Part shown: piece by piece, positions 8,154 through 16,010 of the stretch
Numbering within the stretch: the stretch's first letter is position 1
Layout: each line of letters begins with the position of its first letter
Source of the DNA: Frankia sp. AgB32
GTDB lineage: Bacteria; Actinomycetota; Actinomycetes; Frankiales; Frankiaceae
Assembly: GCF_023243045.1 (NCBI RefSeq)
Contig: NZ_JALKFX010000075.1
Span: 1 to 45,928 of the forward strand
Direction: 5' to 3'
Length of the DNA stretch: 45,928 nucleotides
The notes under the pieces: generated by a model
Told to the model about the DNA's origin: nothing
Database searches by the model: none
The model's input: the letters and a program-made list of their open reading frames with translations, nothing else
Program-made: the position numbers and the translations under genes

Positions 8154-11087
8154 TCACGGGCCGGGGTGCAGACGACCGGGCTCTGCCGGCGGCGTGCGCT
8201 CGGGCAGGGCCGGCCGTTCGAGGCCCGCTGACCGCTCGCCCCGGGCCTGCTCCGCGCTGTCGGCAACGGTGCGGCGGGCCCCGATCGTGTCGGGATGCAT
8301 GGGTCCCTCCTCGCGCATCGCGTCGTTGAGGGCCTGCCGGTAGAGCGGGACGGCGTCCGCGGCCCGGCCGGCCTGCCGGTAGGTGCCGGCGAGGGCGTCG
8401 CGGCTGACGCGGGTGTCGGGGTGGCGGGGGCCGAGAGTCTGCTCGCGGATGGCGTGAGCGCGTTCCCGCAGGTCGACGGCCTGGGGCAGCCGGCCGGTCT
8501 GGCCGTGGACCTCGGCGAGCTGATCCACGGCGCGCAGGGTCCGGGCATCGGCCACCCCATGGGTTCGGGCGCGTTCACTCACTTGTCGTTCGAGATGGTG
8601 GCGGGCTGACTCGGGCCGCCCCGCGTTCCGGTAGATGTTCGCGATCTCGTCCCTGGCCGCCAGCGTCGACGGATGTGCCGCGCCGAGCACCCGCTCGTGG
8701 CGGTCGAGCACGCGCTCGTAGTGCGGCGTCGCGTCGTCCGGCCGGCCGCTCGCCAGGTAGGCGGTGCCGAGGCCACGTCGACTCTCGGTGGTCTCCGGGT
8801 GGTCGGGGCCAAGGTCGCGCTCGCGGCCGGCCAGGGCACGGTCGAACAGGGCAACGGCCGCCTCCGGCCGCCGGGCGTCGAGGTGGGCGCGGGCGAGGGC
8901 GTTTGCGGAGTCGAGCGTGCGGGGGTGGTCGGGCCCTAGGACATGCTCGCGGCCGGTGAGGGCTTCGTCGAGTTCCCGAGCCGCTTCGTCTGCGCGGTCG
9001 GCCTGGTGATACGTCATGCCGAGCTGGTGGCGGGTGTTCAGGGTGTCGGGATGGTTCGGGCCGAGGACGCGTTCGCGGGCGGCCAGGGTCTGGTCGAACA
9101 GGGGCGCGGCGTCGCCGGTCGCTCCGATCTTGCGGTAGGCGAGCGCGAGATCGTGACGTCCGCGGAGGGTGTCCGGGTGGTCGGCTCCGAGGATGCGATC
9201 ACGCGCGGTCATGGTCGAACGCAGGATCCGGGTGGCGTCGTCGCTGCGGCCGACGTCGTCGAGAACGGCCCCGAGTCGATGGCGACTCTCCAGCGTGGCG
9301 GGATGTTCGTTGCCGAGGACTCGTACCCGGTCGGCGAGGTTGGCCTGGAAGCGGGCGCCCGCGTGGTCGAGCCGGCCGGCCTGCTGGTAGGCCCTGGCCA
9401 GGGAATCGCGGCTGGTGAGGGTGTCCGGGTGGTCGGGGCCGAGGACGCGTTCGCGGTCGGTGGCGTTGCGGGCGGCCAGCGGGCCGGCTTCGTCGACGCG
9501 GCCGGCTTCGAGGGCGACGCGGATGTGGGTTTCGCGGGCGGTGAGGGTGTCCGGGTGGTCGGGGCCGTCGAGGCGCTCGTGGGCGGCGGCCGCCCGCGTG
9601 GCGAGGGGGACGGCCCGGTCGGGATGGCCCTGCTCCGCGAGGTAGGCGGCGGTGTGTTCGGCCAGCCAGGCGGTGCGCGGGGTGTCGGCGGACGGTTCGG
9701 TCGCCTCCAGGGTCGCGAGGGCGTGCGGGAGCAGTTCGCGCCAGGTCGGCCAGGCGGCCGGGTTGCCGGCGATGTTCTCCGGCAGGGCGGCGTGCAGCAG
9801 CCGGCCGAGCGTGTCGACGTACCGGTCGGCCTGGTCAGGGCCGGTGTCGGCGCGGACGGCGGTGCGGACCAGGGTGTGCAGGGCCAGGCTGGAGCCGTCG
9901 CGGTGGGCGAGGCCGGCGCGTTCCAGGGCGGCGACCGAACCGGCCAGCTCCAGCGGGTCGGAATCGATCACCGACAGTGGCAGGGGGGTGTCGTCGGCGT
10001 GTGCGGCGACGCGCAGCAGCTCGCTGGCCGCGGGATGTTCGGCGGCCACCTGACGGATCGGCTCGTCCCACAGGGTGGCGACGGTGACCCCGGGCCGTCC
10101 GGGTACGTCTCCCTCGCCGAGCACCCGCTCCGGGGTGTCGCGCAGGACCGCCAGGTAGAGGTCGGCCGGGAGGCGGTCCTGGCCCATCCGGCGGGCCGCC
10201 TGTTCCAGGGCCAGCGGATGATCCCCGAGGCGCTGCGCGATCAGGGCGGCCCCGGACCGGTCGACGGTGGGGACCCGATCGGCGAGCAGTGCCACCGATT
10301 CCGTCCGTTCCAACGGCTCGAGCGCGACGACCTCGCCGACCTGGTCCCAGTCGGGGTTGCGTGACGTCACGAGGATCCGGCCGGAGTCGGCCGGCCGCAG
10401 CCAGCCGGGCAGCTCGGCCGGGTCCGCCGCGTCCTCGAGGATGAGCAGCCATCGGCAGCCGGTCCGGTCGAGCTGGGCGAGCACGGCCGCGGGTTCGGCG
10501 CGGGACGGCAGGTCCAGCCGCGGGGCGAGTTCGCGGACCCGGTCCCCGATCAGCTCGCCGCGCCCCGCGTCAGCCCACCAGACCACGTCAAGGTCGGCGC
10601 GGTGCCGGTGCGCGTAGTCGGCGACCAGCCGGGTCTTCCCGATTCCCGCGATCCCGGTCACCGCGGTCATCGGCGCGGCGGCCACCGCCGCGTCGAGCCG
10701 AGCACTGGCCGCTTCCCGGCCGACGAGACGCCCGGCCGTCCGCGGTACCTCCCACGCGACCGGCCCCAGGGCGAGGCCCGCCGCCGGCCCGTCAAGCCCC
10801 TGGCCGCCCGCGCCCGACCCGTCGGCGGCGGCGGCCGCCGAGGTGGACCGCAGCTGGTCCGGGTTCAGTTGGCGCGCCGCTGCCAGCAGCCGCGCCCGGC
10901 CACCGGTCAGGATGCCGTTCGACAGCTCGGTCGATACCGTCGACCAGAACTCCATCGAGTTCGGCGACTCCCACGGGTGCCGCTCGACGGGGATACCGGC
11001 CGTGATCAGGACCAGCCGCGCCGACGCCTGCCGCGAGAACGCCGCAGCGAACGCATCGATCTCCGCGCGGGACAGACCGTCCGCCAC
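8154..11087 (-). CDS. STAND NTPase: EAD1 - NB-ARC - TPR repeats
   Basis: A 977-residue multidomain signalling ATPase. Residues 1-75 match the pattern of effector-associated domain 1 (AGIPVERHPW, then MEFWSTVSTEL, then GGRARLLAAA), a small adaptor domain that recruits effectors carrying a matching EAD. A low-complexity linker (80-112) leads to an NB-ARC ATPase with Walker A GIAGIGKT (145-152), Walker B LLILEDA (214-220) and GRILVTSR (236-243), then a winged-helix-like region. The C-terminal half has eleven 42-residue TPR units of kinesin-light-chain type, each with a form of VLGPDHPDTL. The architecture parallels plant and animal immune or apoptotic STAND proteins and the bacterial conflict systems described from comparative genomics. 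No effector protease or nuclease is adjacent. The GTG start has AGGGGGTGGG upstream. Confidence 0.85.
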   Translation of the reverse strand: MADGLSRAEIDAFAAAFSRQASARLVLITAGIPVERHPWESPNSMEFWSTVSTELSNGILTGGRARLLAAARQLNPDQLRSTSAAAAADGSGAGGQGLDGPAAGLALGPVAWEVPRTAGRLVGREAASARLDAAVAAAPMTAVTGIAGIGKTRLVADYAHRHRADLDVVWWADAGRGELIGDRVRELAPRLDLPSRAEPAAVLAQLDRTGCRWLLILEDAADPAELPGWLRPADSGRILVTSRNPDWDQVGEVVALEPLERTESVALLADRVPTVDRSGAALIAQRLGDHPLALEQAARRMGQDRLPADLYLAVLRDTPERVLGEGDVPGRPGVTVATLWDEPIRQVAAEHPAASELLRVAAHADDTPLPLSVIDSDPLELAGSVAALERAGLAHRDGSSLALHTLVRTAVRADTGPDQADRYVDTLGRLLHAALPENIAGNPAAWPTWRELLPHALATLEATEPSADTPRTAWLAEHTAAYLAEQGHPDRAVPLATRAAAAHERLDGPDHPDTLTARETHIRVALEAGRVDEAGPLAARNATDRERVLGPDHPDTLTSRDSLARAYQQAGRLDHAGARFQANLADRVRVLGNEHPATLESRHRLGAVLDDVGRSDDATRILRSTMTARDRILGADHPDTLRGRHDLALAYRKIGATGDAAPLFDQTLAARERVLGPNHPDTLNTRHQLGMTYHQADRADEAARELDEALTGREHVLGPDHPRTLDSANALARAHLDARRPEAAVALFDRALAGRERDLGPDHPETTESRRGLGTAYLASGRPDDATPHYERVLDRHERVLGAAHPSTLAARDEIANIYRNAGRPESARHHLERQVSERARTHGVADARTLRAVDQLAEVHGQTGRLPQAVDLRERAHAIREQTLGPRHPDTRVSRDALAGTYRQAGRAADAVPLYRQALNDAMREEGPMHPDTIGARRTVADSAEQARGERSAGLERPALPERTPPAEPGRLHPGP
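8277..9575 (-). repeat. 126-bp tandem coding repeats (TPR array)
   Basis: Eleven occurrences of the motif G-P-x-H-P-x-T, spaced exactly 42 codons apart from 9575 down to 8277, form a regular 126-bp repeat within the STAND gene. The middle units share long DNA stretches around the motif. The unit with GVADART is the most diverged. Such arrays expand and contract by recombination. Confidence 0.8.
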
Positions 11088-11245
11088 CGGCCCACCCCCT
11101 GGAAAAAGAGCCCGCTCGAGTCAGCGATACGCCGTAAACGGTCATATCCTCTCACCGCTCCGATCCGGAAGAGTGATGGGGCGGACACAAATCGGCACAC
11201 GGTCGGTCGCGACGTCACGCCGCGCTGTTGCCGCCCCAATTTCGG

Positions 11246-11275
11246 TTAGGTGCGGAACGCAATCCCTCCTAGGCT
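11246..11275 (+). promoter_or_regulatory. Candidate promoter of first DinB gene
   Basis: TTAGGT (11246-11251) and TAGGCT (11270-11275) are separated by 18 nt. The same element with identical spacing lies before the duplicated copy, which is the main reason for calling it. The match to a sigma-70 consensus is weak, so a different sigma factor is possible. Confidence 0.35.
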
Positions 11276-11316
11276 CGGTGATGCCGAGGACGCGACGACG
11301 ACCTGGAGGGCACCCG

Positions 11317-11853
11317 ATGACCACCGCGACGAGCACGACGAGCCAGCCGCACGCCCCGGCCAGCGACAGCGAGCGGACGGAGCTGCTGACCACCCTCGCC
11401 GGGCGCCGCGCGTTCCTCCGCCACACCGTGCGCGACCTGGACGACGAGCAGGCCACCCGGCGGCCGACCGTCAGCGCCCTGAACCTCGCCGGCCTCGTCA
11501 AGCACGTCACCTTCGTCGAGGAACTCTGGCTGGGCTTCGTGCTCGCCGGCCCGACCGCGTTCGCCGGCGCGAGCGACGACCGTGAGAAGCAGTTCGATCT
11601 GCAGCCGGGCGAGACGCTCGCCGGCGTGCTCGCGCGCTACGACGAGGTCGCCCGCCGCACCGAGCGGATCATCACCGAGCAGGTCGCGAGCCTCGACGAC
11701 GCGCATCCCCTGCCCCCGGCCCCCTGGTTCGAGCCGGGCGCGCGGTGGTCGGTCCGGCAGGTCCTGCTGCACCTCATCGGCGAGACCGCCCAGCACAGCG
11801 GCCACGCCGACATCCTGCGCGAGACGATCGACGGCAGCCGCACCATGGGCTGA
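11317..11853 (+). CDS. DinB-superfamily protein (DUF664-like), copy 1
   Basis: A 178-residue four-helix-bundle protein of the DinB/YfiT superfamily, whose members bind divalent metal and in actinobacteria often use mycothiol as thiol cofactor. Putative metal histidines are in LVKHVTFVEE (about residue 63) and in LLHLIGETAQHSGHADILRE near the C-terminus (H-x3-E-x3-H-x2-H), the usual three-histidine arrangement. The first 20 residues are Thr/Ser-rich and variable. ATG 11317 has GGAGGG at 6 nt. It is the first copy of a tandem pair; divergence is concentrated in residues 9-40 and 83-103. The substrate is unknown. Confidence 0.8.
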   Translation: MTTATSTTSQPHAPASDSERTELLTTLAGRRAFLRHTVRDLDDEQATRRPTVSALNLAGLVKHVTFVEELWLGFVLAGPTAFAGASDDREKQFDLQPGETLAGVLARYDEVARRTERIITEQVASLDDAHPLPPAPWFEPGARWSVRQVLLHLIGETAQHSGHADILRETIDGSRTMG

Positions 11854-11882
11854 CTGCCCCGAGATGACCGAGCTGATTGCGG

Positions 11883-11912
11883 TCAGGTTCTGACCTCAAT
11901 TACTCCTAGGGT
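11883..11912 (+). promoter_or_regulatory. Candidate promoter of second DinB gene
   Basis: TCAGGT (11883-11888) and TAGGGT (11907-11912) are again 18 nt apart, mirroring the element before copy 1. The AGGT arm also pairs with ACCT after TCTG, giving a small dyad over the -35 position that copy 1 lacks. This could be a copy-specific operator. Confidence 0.35.
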
Positions 11913-11951
11913 CGGTGACGACGAGGACGCGACAACCCTGGGAGGCACCCG

Positions 11952-12488
11952 ATGACCACCGCGACGAGCACGACGACCGAGACGCCCGCGCCGACCACCG
12001 ACCCGGAGCGGGCCGTACTTCTGGAGACCCTGGCCACCCGCCGCGCCTTCCTGCTCGAAACCGTGGAGGGCCTGGACGACGAGCAGGCCAGCCGGCGGCC
12101 GACGGTCAGCGCCCTGAACCTCGCCGGCATCGTCAAGCACGTCGCCCTCGTCGAGGAGCGCTGGCTGTCCTTCGTGCTCAGCGGCCCGGAGGCGTTCGAG
12201 GACGACCTGGCGACCCGCGCGGATGAGTTCGACCTGCTGCCGGGCGAGACGCTGGTCGGCGTGCTCGCGTACTACGAGGCGGTCGCCCGCCGTACCGAGC
12301 GGATCGTGACCGAGGAGGTCGCGAGCCTCGATGACACCCACCTGCTGCCCGCGCGCCCCTGGTTCCAGCCGGGAGCGTACCGGTCGGCCCGGGGCGTCCT
12401 GGTGCACCTGATCGGGGAGACCGCCCAGCACAGCGGCCACGCCGACATCCTGCGCGAGACGATCGACGGCCGCCGCACCATGGGCTGA
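11952..12488 (+). CDS. DinB-superfamily protein (DUF664-like), copy 2
   Basis: This is the second copy of the tandem pair, also 178 residues, starting at ATG 11952 with GGGAGG upstream. It keeps the histidine positions of copy 1 (IVKHVALVEE and HLIGETAQHSGHADILRE), so both copies look functional. The region around residues 83-92 differs almost completely from copy 1 and lies near the predicted substrate side of the bundle, so substrate divergence is plausible. The surrounding genes (VOC protein, WYL regulator, and a TIGR03085-type protein at 35.3-36.0 kb) suggest small-molecule or thiol-dependent detoxification, but this is inference. Confidence 0.8.
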   Translation: MTTATSTTTETPAPTTDPERAVLLETLATRRAFLLETVEGLDDEQASRRPTVSALNLAGIVKHVALVEERWLSFVLSGPEAFEDDLATRADEFDLLPGETLVGVLAYYEAVARRTERIVTEEVASLDDTHLLPARPWFQPGAYRSARGVLVHLIGETAQHSGHADILRETIDGRRTMG

Positions 12489-12520
12489 GGCCAACCGCCG
12501 ATCACGTCCCGCCCCGCTGG

Positions 12521-12940
12521 TCAGCCGGCCTGCGCCGGCTCGGCGGGGGCGGGCGGGCAGAGGCAGAACGGGTGGCCGGCCGGGTCCAGCATCACCCGCC
12601 ACCGCTCGCCGCCGGGCTGGTGGTCCGCCTGGGTGGCGCCGAGCCGCTCCGCCAGGCCGACCGCCGCCGCCAGGTCGGCGACCCGGAAGTCCAGGTGGAA
12701 CTGCTGCGGCGCGTCCGGGCTCGGCCAGCGCGGCGGCCGATAGTCCGCCACCTGCTGGAAGGCGATCATGATCTCCGTCCCGGGCGGCGTCAGGTAGGCC
12801 CAGGGGCCGTCGCCGTCGGCGGCGCCCGCGACGCCCCAGCCGGTGAGCTCGCCGTAGAAGGTGGCCAGCGCCCTGGCATCCGGACAGTCCAACATCAGGC
12901 CAGCCCAGGTAGCCGTCGCCACGGTCTCCGTCGCACCCAT
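12521..12940 (-). CDS. VOC family (glyoxalase / bleomycin-resistance-like) protein
   Basis: A 139-residue cytoplasmic protein with two beta-alpha-beta-beta-beta units of the vicinal oxygen chelate fold. Typical features are WAGLMLDCPDARALATFYGE at the N-terminus, FHLDFRVADLAAAV in the second unit (H and nearby acids as possible metal ligands) and VMLDPAGHPFCL at the C-terminus. Members include glyoxalases, dioxygenases and antibiotic-binding proteins; this actinobacterial subtype is usually annotated only to family level. ATG 12940 has GAGGATC upstream. It is divergent from the WYL regulator across 98 bp containing a palindrome, so the regulator may control it. This resembles other WYL/VOC pairs. 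Confidence 0.85.
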   Translation of the reverse strand: MGATETVATATWAGLMLDCPDARALATFYGELTGWGVAGAADGDGPWAYLTPPGTEIMIAFQQVADYRPPRWPSPDAPQQFHLDFRVADLAAAVGLAERLGATQADHQPGGERWRVMLDPAGHPFCLCPPAPAEPAQAG

Positions 12941-12996
12941 AGTGATCCTCTTTCCGGTCTGGCGAGTCGCTGACCTGACCCATCCTCGACCGGAAA

Positions 12997-13015
12997 CCTG
13001 ACTTCTCCTGTCAGG
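12997..13015. promoter_or_regulatory. Inverted repeat between VOC gene and WYL regulator
   Basis: CCTGAC (12997-13002) and GTCAGG (13010-13015) are perfect 6-bp arms with a 7-bp spacer, 24 bp before the WYL regulator start. Its position in a 98-bp divergent region makes it a good candidate operator for autoregulation and control of the VOC gene. Confidence 0.45.
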
Positions 13016-13038
13016 ATTGCTGCGCGAGAATCAGCCCC

Positions 13039-14142
13039 ATGCGCGCCAGCCGGCTGCTTTCCGTCCTGATGCTGCTGCAGACCCGCGGCAAGCTGACTGC
13101 GCGCCAGATCGCCGAGGAGCTGGCGGTCTCCGTCCGCACGGTCCACCGTGACCTGGAGTCCCTGGCCGAGGCCGGGGTTCCGGTCGTGGCCGACCGCGGC
13201 GCCGCCGGCGGCTACCGGCTGCTCGCCGGCTACCGCACCCGCCTCACCGGCCTGACCGCCGACGAGGCCGACTCGCTGTTCCTCGCCGGCCTGCCGACCG
13301 CCGCCGACGACCTCGGCCTCGGCGCGCTCGCCGCGACCGCCGAACTGAAGCTCCTGGCAGCGCTCCCGGAGCCGCTGCGCGAGCGGGCCGGCCGAGCCCG
13401 CGCACGCTTCCACCTCGACGCGCCCGGCTGGTTCCGCGGCACCGAGGACACCCCCGCACTCGCCGACGTGGCCGCCGCGGTGTGGTCGCAGCGTCGCGTC
13501 CGGGTCGTCTACCAGCGCTGGCGAACGCCGCGGGAGGTGGAACGGCTCCTCGAACCGCTCGGCGTGGTCCTCAAGAGCGGCACCTGGTACCTGGTGGCCG
13601 CCGCCAGCCCGGCCGCCCCGCCGGACGGGAGTTCCACGGAACCGCGGACGTACCGCGTCGGGAGGATCCTGTCGCTGACAATGACCGACGATCGGTTCGA
13701 CCGCCCCGCCGACTTCGACCTCGCCGCCTACTGGACCACCTGGACCGCGCGCTACGAGGCTGGCGTCTACCGAGCCCAGGCAACGATCCGACTGTCGCCG
13801 ACCGGCCTGGCAATGGCGCCGTACCGATTGCCCCCGGCGGTCAGCCGCGCCATTGCGGACACCGCGGGTAAACCCGAGCCGGACGGCTGGGTCCGCGCCC
13901 ACATCCCGATCGAATCAGTCCGCCACGCCACTGGCGAGCTGCTAACCCTGGGCCCCGATCTGGAAGTCCTCGACCCACCCGACCTGCGCGCCGCCCTCAT
14001 CCACGCCGCCAGGGCCCTCGCCACCCTTTATGGGGCGCCGGCTTCGAATCAGGAACCGCTGGCAGAAGCGGACGGCTGCGCCCGTGGGTGCGGCGATCCC
14101 GCGGTCGGTGTCGTGGCCAGATCGATCACAGTGGGGCCGTAG
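13039..14142 (+). CDS. WYL-domain transcriptional regulator (YafY/DeoR-like HTH)
   Basis: A 367-residue DNA-binding regulator. Residues 1-60 form an HTH_11 winged helix (LTARQIAEELAVSVRTVHRD). Residues about 150-230 form a WYL domain (VYQRWRTPREVERLLEPLGV, GTWYLVAA, YRVGRI), a ligand-binding fold found in many defence and stress regulators. A C-terminal WCX-like extension follows. The likely targets are itself and the divergent VOC gene. The conserved fold ends near ALATLYG (about 14035). The last 33 codons run 94 bp into the convergent GntR gene and look like an unconserved tail, probably from loss of an original stop codon. ATG 13039 gives the standard family N-terminus; no strong Shine-Dalgarno sequence is seen. 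Confidence 0.85.
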   Translation: MRASRLLSVLMLLQTRGKLTARQIAEELAVSVRTVHRDLESLAEAGVPVVADRGAAGGYRLLAGYRTRLTGLTADEADSLFLAGLPTAADDLGLGALAATAELKLLAALPEPLRERAGRARARFHLDAPGWFRGTEDTPALADVAAAVWSQRRVRVVYQRWRTPREVERLLEPLGVVLKSGTWYLVAAASPAAPPDGSSTEPRTYRVGRILSLTMTDDRFDRPADFDLAAYWTTWTARYEAGVYRAQATIRLSPTGLAMAPYRLPPAVSRAIADTAGKPEPDGWVRAHIPIESVRHATGELLTLGPDLEVLDPPDLRAALIHAARALATLYGAPASNQEPLAEADGCARGCGDPAVGVVARSITVGP

Positions 14143-14906
14143 GTCCCGATGACGCTCTGCTGCATGTCGGTGATGTGTCTGCGCATCTCGCGGCTGGCCC
14201 GATCGCCGTTGCCGGCGTCGATCGCGGCGATGAGGCGTCGGTGTGACGTGACGGCCCGTCTGCGCATCCTCAGCACGTCCGACTGGTCCGGCCGGTCCTC
14301 GGCGTCGAGGGTGACCCGGGCGACCCGGGACTCCTGGAAGCTCCAGACGGCTTCCAACGTGCCCGCGAGCAGCGTCATGGTCGTGTTTCCACACAGCTCG
14401 GTCAGCCGAAGGTGAAACGCCTGGGCTGCCGCGGTGAACGCCGAGATCGAGGGCAGGGTTTCGCTCTCGTCGACGAGGCGGGTGAGCTCATCGACGACGG
14501 TCCGTCGATCGGACAGCTCTGCCGCCAACGCGGCGCAGCTGGGCTCGATCGCCAGCCGGGCGGTGGCCAGGTCCTGATGCGTGACCGAGTTGGCCCTGAG
14601 GGTCAGGGCCAGGTGGTAGGCGGCGGTGGTGACGGTCGGGCGTCTGACCACGCCGCCACCGATCTTCCCGCGACGGATGCGGACAAGGCCCTCGGTCTCG
14701 AGGATTCGCAGTGCCTCGCGCAGACTCGGACGGCTGACGCCGAACTCCTCCTGCATGTCCGACTCTCGCGGAAGCTCGGCACCTTCGCGAAGCTCGCCGC
14801 CGACGATCCGGCGACGGAACTCGGCGGCGACGAGCTCCGCCACCTTCGGCACATGGACGTGCGGCGCACGCTGATCAACGATCAACTGCCGTTCCTCTCG
14901 CCCCAT
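14049..14906 (-). CDS. GntR/FadR-family transcriptional regulator (FCD domain)
   Basis: A 285-residue regulator with an N-terminal winged helix (about 20-95; ELPRESDMQEEFGVSRPSLR is the recognition region) and an all-helical FCD effector domain (about 110-245). The FCD domain keeps metal- and ligand-site residues in ARLAIEPSCAAL, FHLRLTELCGN and SHRRLIAAI. FadR-type proteins usually repress nearby catabolic genes until an organic acid binds. Divergence from the hydrolase-P450 cassette makes that its probable target. ATG 14906 lacks a clear RBS. A TTG at 14885, seven codons in, follows GAGAGG at good spacing and may be the real start. The C-terminal 30 codons overlap the convergent WYL gene. 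Confidence 0.85.
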   Translation of the reverse strand: MGREERQLIVDQRAPHVHVPKVAELVAAEFRRRIVGGELREGAELPRESDMQEEFGVSRPSLREALRILETEGLVRIRRGKIGGGVVRRPTVTTAAYHLALTLRANSVTHQDLATARLAIEPSCAALAAELSDRRTVVDELTRLVDESETLPSISAFTAAAQAFHLRLTELCGNTTMTLLAGTLEAVWSFQESRVARVTLDAEDRPDQSDVLRMRRRAVTSHRRLIAAIDAGNGDRASREMRRHITDMQQSVIGTYGPTVIDLATTPTAGSPHPRAQPSASASGS

Positions 14907-14960
14907 AGGACTGGAACCGTAGCAGCACGCGCCCCGCCATCCGAATGATTGAGATGTTCG

Positions 14961-14989
14961 TTGCGTCGCAAATGATCAATCTATATGAT
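14961..14989 (+). promoter_or_regulatory. Promoter with overlapping palindrome, catabolic cassette
   Basis: TTGCGT (14961-14966) and TATGAT (14984-14989) are 17 nt apart, a good sigma-70 match in an unusually AT-rich patch. The -35 hexamer is the left half of a perfect 11-bp palindrome, TTGCGTCGCAA (14961-14971), and TGATCA follows. A repressor bound there would block the promoter. The divergent GntR regulator is the obvious candidate. Confidence 0.6.
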
Positions 14990-15118
14990 TTAGCCTGTTG
15001 GGCGAGTCGACTAGGACGGACTCGCCGGGAGCCGGGCGTGTCGCGGTCCGGGGTCCGTGCGTCCCCAGTACGAGGACACCGGATGCGACGGATGCTCAGG
15101 AGATGCCGGAGGAGGGCC

Positions 15119-16000
15119 GTGGCTGATCGGGAGATCGAGATCAACGGCGGGGTCGTCGTGTACGAGTTCGTCGGCCCGAAGGAGGGCGAAATCGTTGTCC
15201 TCACCCCGGGAGGCCGCTTCGGCAAGGATGCCGGCGGCCTGCACGAACTCGCGTATGCGCTGGCCGAGGGCGGCAAGCGCGTCCTGCTGTGGGACCGGCC
15301 GAACTGCGGGAAGTCCGACGTCCAGCTGTACGGGCGTTCGGAGTCCCACATGCGGGCCGAGACCCTGGGCCTGATGCTGCGGGCGCTCGACCTGAAGCAG
15401 GTCCTGGTGGCCGGGGGCTCCGGGGGCGCGCGCGACTCGATCATCTTCGCCATGATGTGGCCTCAGCTGGTTCGCAGGCTCGCGGTGTGGTCGATCGTCG
15501 GGGGCACGTTCAGCACCATGTCGCTCGCGCAGGTGTACGTCCTCGACGAGCTGCGGACCGTCCGGGCCAAAGGGATCGAGGGCATCCTGAAGATGTCCGG
15601 TGCCGCGGGCGGGTGGGCCGACGCCATCGCCGTTAACCCGCGCAACACTGACCGGCTACTCGCGCTGGGCAGTGCGAGGTTCGAACGGGTGATGAACCGC
15701 TGGCTGGACGCCTTCGTTCCGAAACCCAACGAGCCCATCCCGGGAGTGAGTGACTGGGAGTTCGACCAGATCAAGGTCCCCGCTTTGATCATCCGTGGTG
15801 GTGAGAAGGACTACGATCATCCGAAGCGGACGTCTCTGGAGGTGCACTCCCTCATCGAGGGATCCCGCCTGGTCGAGCCGCCCTGGCCCGAGAATGCCTG
15901 GGAGCGCGCCCTCGTCGCCGCGAGCGAGGGCACTGGCGACCTGTTCGGTCCATGGGTGCTGGCAGCCCCCCTTCTCCTGGAGTTCTTCGACGAAGCCTGA
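15119..16000 (+). CDS. Alpha/beta-hydrolase fold protein
   Basis: A 293-residue hydrolase of the MhpC/epoxide-hydrolase-like superfamily, probably cytoplasmic. It has the oxyanion segment around LTPGGRFGKD, the strand LLWDRPNCGKSD, and the nucleophile elbow GGSGG with Ser101. A later strand carries a candidate acid in GGEKDYDHP. A histidine in the usual C-terminal position (after strand 8) is not evident: that region reads PPWPENAWERA. The catalytic triad may therefore be incomplete or rearranged. GTG 15119 is chosen for its GGAGGAGG at 6-nt spacing. The upstream ATG at 14945 would start inside the promoter and gives an Arg-rich non-conserved stretch. It is the first gene of the cassette. Confidence 0.75.
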   Translation: MADREIEINGGVVVYEFVGPKEGEIVVLTPGGRFGKDAGGLHELAYALAEGGKRVLLWDRPNCGKSDVQLYGRSESHMRAETLGLMLRALDLKQVLVAGGSGGARDSIIFAMMWPQLVRRLAVWSIVGGTFSTMSLAQVYVLDELRTVRAKGIEGILKMSGAAGGWADAIAVNPRNTDRLLALGSARFERVMNRWLDAFVPKPNEPIPGVSDWEFDQIKVPALIIRGGEKDYDHPKRTSLEVHSLIEGSRLVEPPWPENAWERALVAASEGTGDLFGPWVLAAPLLLEFFDEA

Positions 16001-16010
16001 CAGGCCGAGC

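Larger units (their letters stand above)
11246..12488 (+). repeat. Tandem gene duplication including leader
   Basis: Two head-to-tail copies of about 600 bp (11246-11853 and 11883-12488) each contain a promoter-like element, a leader with CTCCTAGG, TCGGTGA and CGAGGACGCGAC blocks, an RBS, and a 178-codon DinB-type gene. By hand count 128 of 178 residues are identical (72%) with no gaps. The last 17 residues differ at one position only. Confidence 0.85.

Noticed and set aside
8277-9575. Possible CRISPR or minisatellite array
   Set aside because: The 126-bp period is in frame and encodes TPR helices; units are not separated by unique spacers.
8943-10364. 473-codon frame antisense to the STAND gene
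   Set aside because: The repeated Gly/Val/Ala text is simply the reverse of the TPR repeats, and it has no RBS.
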